From: Filomicrobium sp. | Lineage (GTDB): Bacteria > Pseudomonadota > Alphaproteobacteria > Rhizobiales > Hyphomicrobiaceae | Assembly (NCBI GenBank): GCA_029287535.1 | Contig: JARFQY010000134.1 | Span: forward strand, 1 to 46,219 | Length of the DNA stretch: 46,219 bases | Direction of reading: 5' to 3' | Part shown: positions 45,047 through 46,219 of the stretch, piece after piece | How positions within the stretch are numbered: position 1 is the stretch's first letter | Layout: every line of letters begins with the position of its first letter | Notes under the pieces: generated by a model | What the model was told of the DNA's origin: nothing | The model's database searches: none | The model's input: only the letters and a program-made list of their open reading frames with translations | Made by a program: the position numbers and the translations under genes

Positions 45047-46219
45047 ATGAAAATTATCTTCAGATATGTCTTTCAGCAGACCGCCGCAGCGTTGCTACTC
45101 ATCCTGGCGTCACTCGGCGGCATCGTCTGGATCGCTCTGGCTTTGAAGCAGCTGAACGTTGTCACGTCTCAGGGCCAGGACGCCTGGATGCTGATCAAGA
45201 TGACAACACTCGCCCTACCAAACCTGCTCGCGATCATTGCCCCGTTCGCTCTTCTCATCTCCGCACTTCATATCCTCAATCGTCTCAACGGTGACAGCGA
45301 GCTGATCGTCATGACGGCCGCCGGGGCCACCGTGTGGAATGTTGCTAGGCCTCTGATCGCATTAGCACTTCTGGTGACGGTGGCGGTCAGCTTCGTCAAT
45401 CATATCGGCATGCCGTGGAGCTTGCGGATGCTGCGCGAGTACATCGTTCAGATGCGCACGGACCTGCTCACCCAGGTGATGCAGCCGGGTCGCTTCTCAA
45501 CACCTGAAAAGGGATTGACGTTCCATATTCGTGCCAGGGGCTACGACGGCGAGTTATTGGGGCTCATCGTCAATGACAATCGCAAGCGCCAGGACAAGCA
45601 GACCTACCTGGCCGAGCATGGGCAGATCGTGAAGCAGGCCCCGACCGCCTATCTGATCATGTCCAAGGGCCACATTCTGCGCCACTCCAAAGCTGACGAG
45701 CCGGCGCAAATCATCGAGTTCGACAAGTATATTATAGACCTCGATCGCCTTGATCGATCAGACGGCGGAAGCTTCGATCTCAAACCACGCGAGCGCTATT
45801 ACTCCGAACTGGTCAATCCAGATCCCGACGACCGGCTGTACAAGCACAAACCGGGCATGTTCCGCGCCGAGTTGCATGAGCGATTTTCCAATCCGCTGTA
45901 TCCCATCACGTTTATTCTCATTGCACTGGCTGCCGCCGGCCAAGCCCAATCTACCCGTCAGGCGCGAACTGAACGCATGGTAATCGGCTTCATCGCCGCG
46001 GTCGGCTGCCGGATGACTGGACTTGCCGCTAACAACCTTGTTGTGATGAATCCCGTATTCATCCCTCTGTTTTATCTCATTCCGGTCCTCGCCAGCTGCG
46101 TGGCGATGCTCCAAATCTACTATAACGCCAAGCCACGGAAGACACGGCTCCTCAGTGATCGCCTGTCTGAAACGTTTGGTCCGCTCCTGCATGGGCTTTC
46201 GCGACTCCGCAAACCCACA
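45047..46219 (+). CDS. lptF: LPS export permease LptF (3' truncated by the window)
   Basis: An open frame from ATG 45047 runs 391 codons to the right edge without a stop. It begins MKIIFRYVFQQTAAALLLIL with the first membrane span, then LPNLLAIIAPFALLISALHI and NRLNGDSELIVMTAAGAT, a hallmark of the LptF/LptG coupling region. A periplasmic beta-jellyroll part (about 130-280) follows, then C-terminal spans starting near FSNPLYPITFILIALAAAG. LptF and LptG form the membrane part of the LptB2FG transporter that extracts lipopolysaccharide. The ribosome site is weak. Confidence 0.92.
   Translation, partial: MKIIFRYVFQQTAAALLLILASLGGIVWIALALKQLNVVTSQGQDAWMLIKMTTLALPNLLAIIAPFALLISALHILNRLNGDSELIVMTAAGATVWNVARPLIALALLVTVAVSFVNHIGMPWSLRMLREYIVQMRTDLLTQVMQPGRFSTPEKGLTFHIRARGYDGELLGLIVNDNRKRQDKQTYLAEHGQIVKQAPTAYLIMSKGHILRHSKADEPAQIIEFDKYIIDLDRLDRSDGGSFDLKPRERYYSELVNPDPDDRLYKHKPGMFRAELHERFSNPLYPITFILIALAAAGQAQSTRQARTERMVIGFIAAVGCRMTGLAANNLVVMNPVFIPLFYLIPVLASCVAMLQIYYNAKPRKTRLLSDRLSETFGPLLHGLSRLRKPT

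Overview
The window looks like chromosomal backbone from an alphaproteobacterium, most likely of the Hyphomicrobiales (Rhizobiales) or a close relative. The evidence is the gene order eno-ftsB-...-lipA-coq10-cinA-ispDF-dusB-ntrBC-ntrYX-trkA-dat-hfq-hflX-mazG, the fused IspDF, the single-domain CinA, a perfect CtrA-type site before ftsB, and alphaproteobacterial families such as DUF3126, DUF5076, PAS_5 and the LapG-like transglutaminase peptidase. No phage, IS element, CRISPR array, tRNA or rRNA was found. Genes at both edges are cut: the tail of an unknown membrane protein at 1-102 and the 5' part of lptF at 45047-46219.

Layout. 1-920: gene tail, a 27-residue membrane microprotein and a gene-poor stretch. 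921-4271: acuI-like reductase, GNAT, then cysE-DUF3126-gamma carbonic anhydrase. 4285-6605 (minus): PAS_5, tandem PilZ and a LapG-like protease, ending in a terminator; this is a plausible c-di-GMP/adhesion cluster. 6830-9776: rhomboid, CBS protein, patatin, hisI. 9942-12821: Fe-S scaffold, yidD, thrS. 13041-17975: small membrane proteins, GST, DsbA-like isomerase, a metallophosphatase variant, a sodium/solute symporter with a hairpin over its ribosome site, and a periplasmic rhodanese. 18031-20553 (minus): queuosine precursor operon queC-X-queE-queD-queF behind a candidate attenuator leader. 20973-22724: eno and ftsB. 22817-24891: DUF5076, two paralogous lipoproteins and two paralogous GlsB/YeaQ proteins, where relatives usually carry pdhABC and lpd. 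25004-30082: lipA, coq10, cinA, marR, ispDF, dusB. 30079-36847: the two nitrogen two-component systems NtrBC and NtrYX. 36977-42065: trkA, D-amino-acid transaminase, hfq, hflX (no standard start codon), mazG. 42159-46219: membrane protein, pepA, lptF.

The items most worth follow-up are: hflX, whose conserved N-terminus has no ATG/GTG/TTG and lies in frame after the hfq stop; a QueD in which the usual catalytic Cys is Asn; a terminator-ended leader RNA before queC; a duplicated two-cysteine lipoprotein family beside duplicated GlsB genes at the missing pdh locus; and a long hairpin that masks the symporter Shine-Dalgarno sequence.

Assignments rest on reading motifs by eye and on remembered gene orders. 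No database search or alignment was run.
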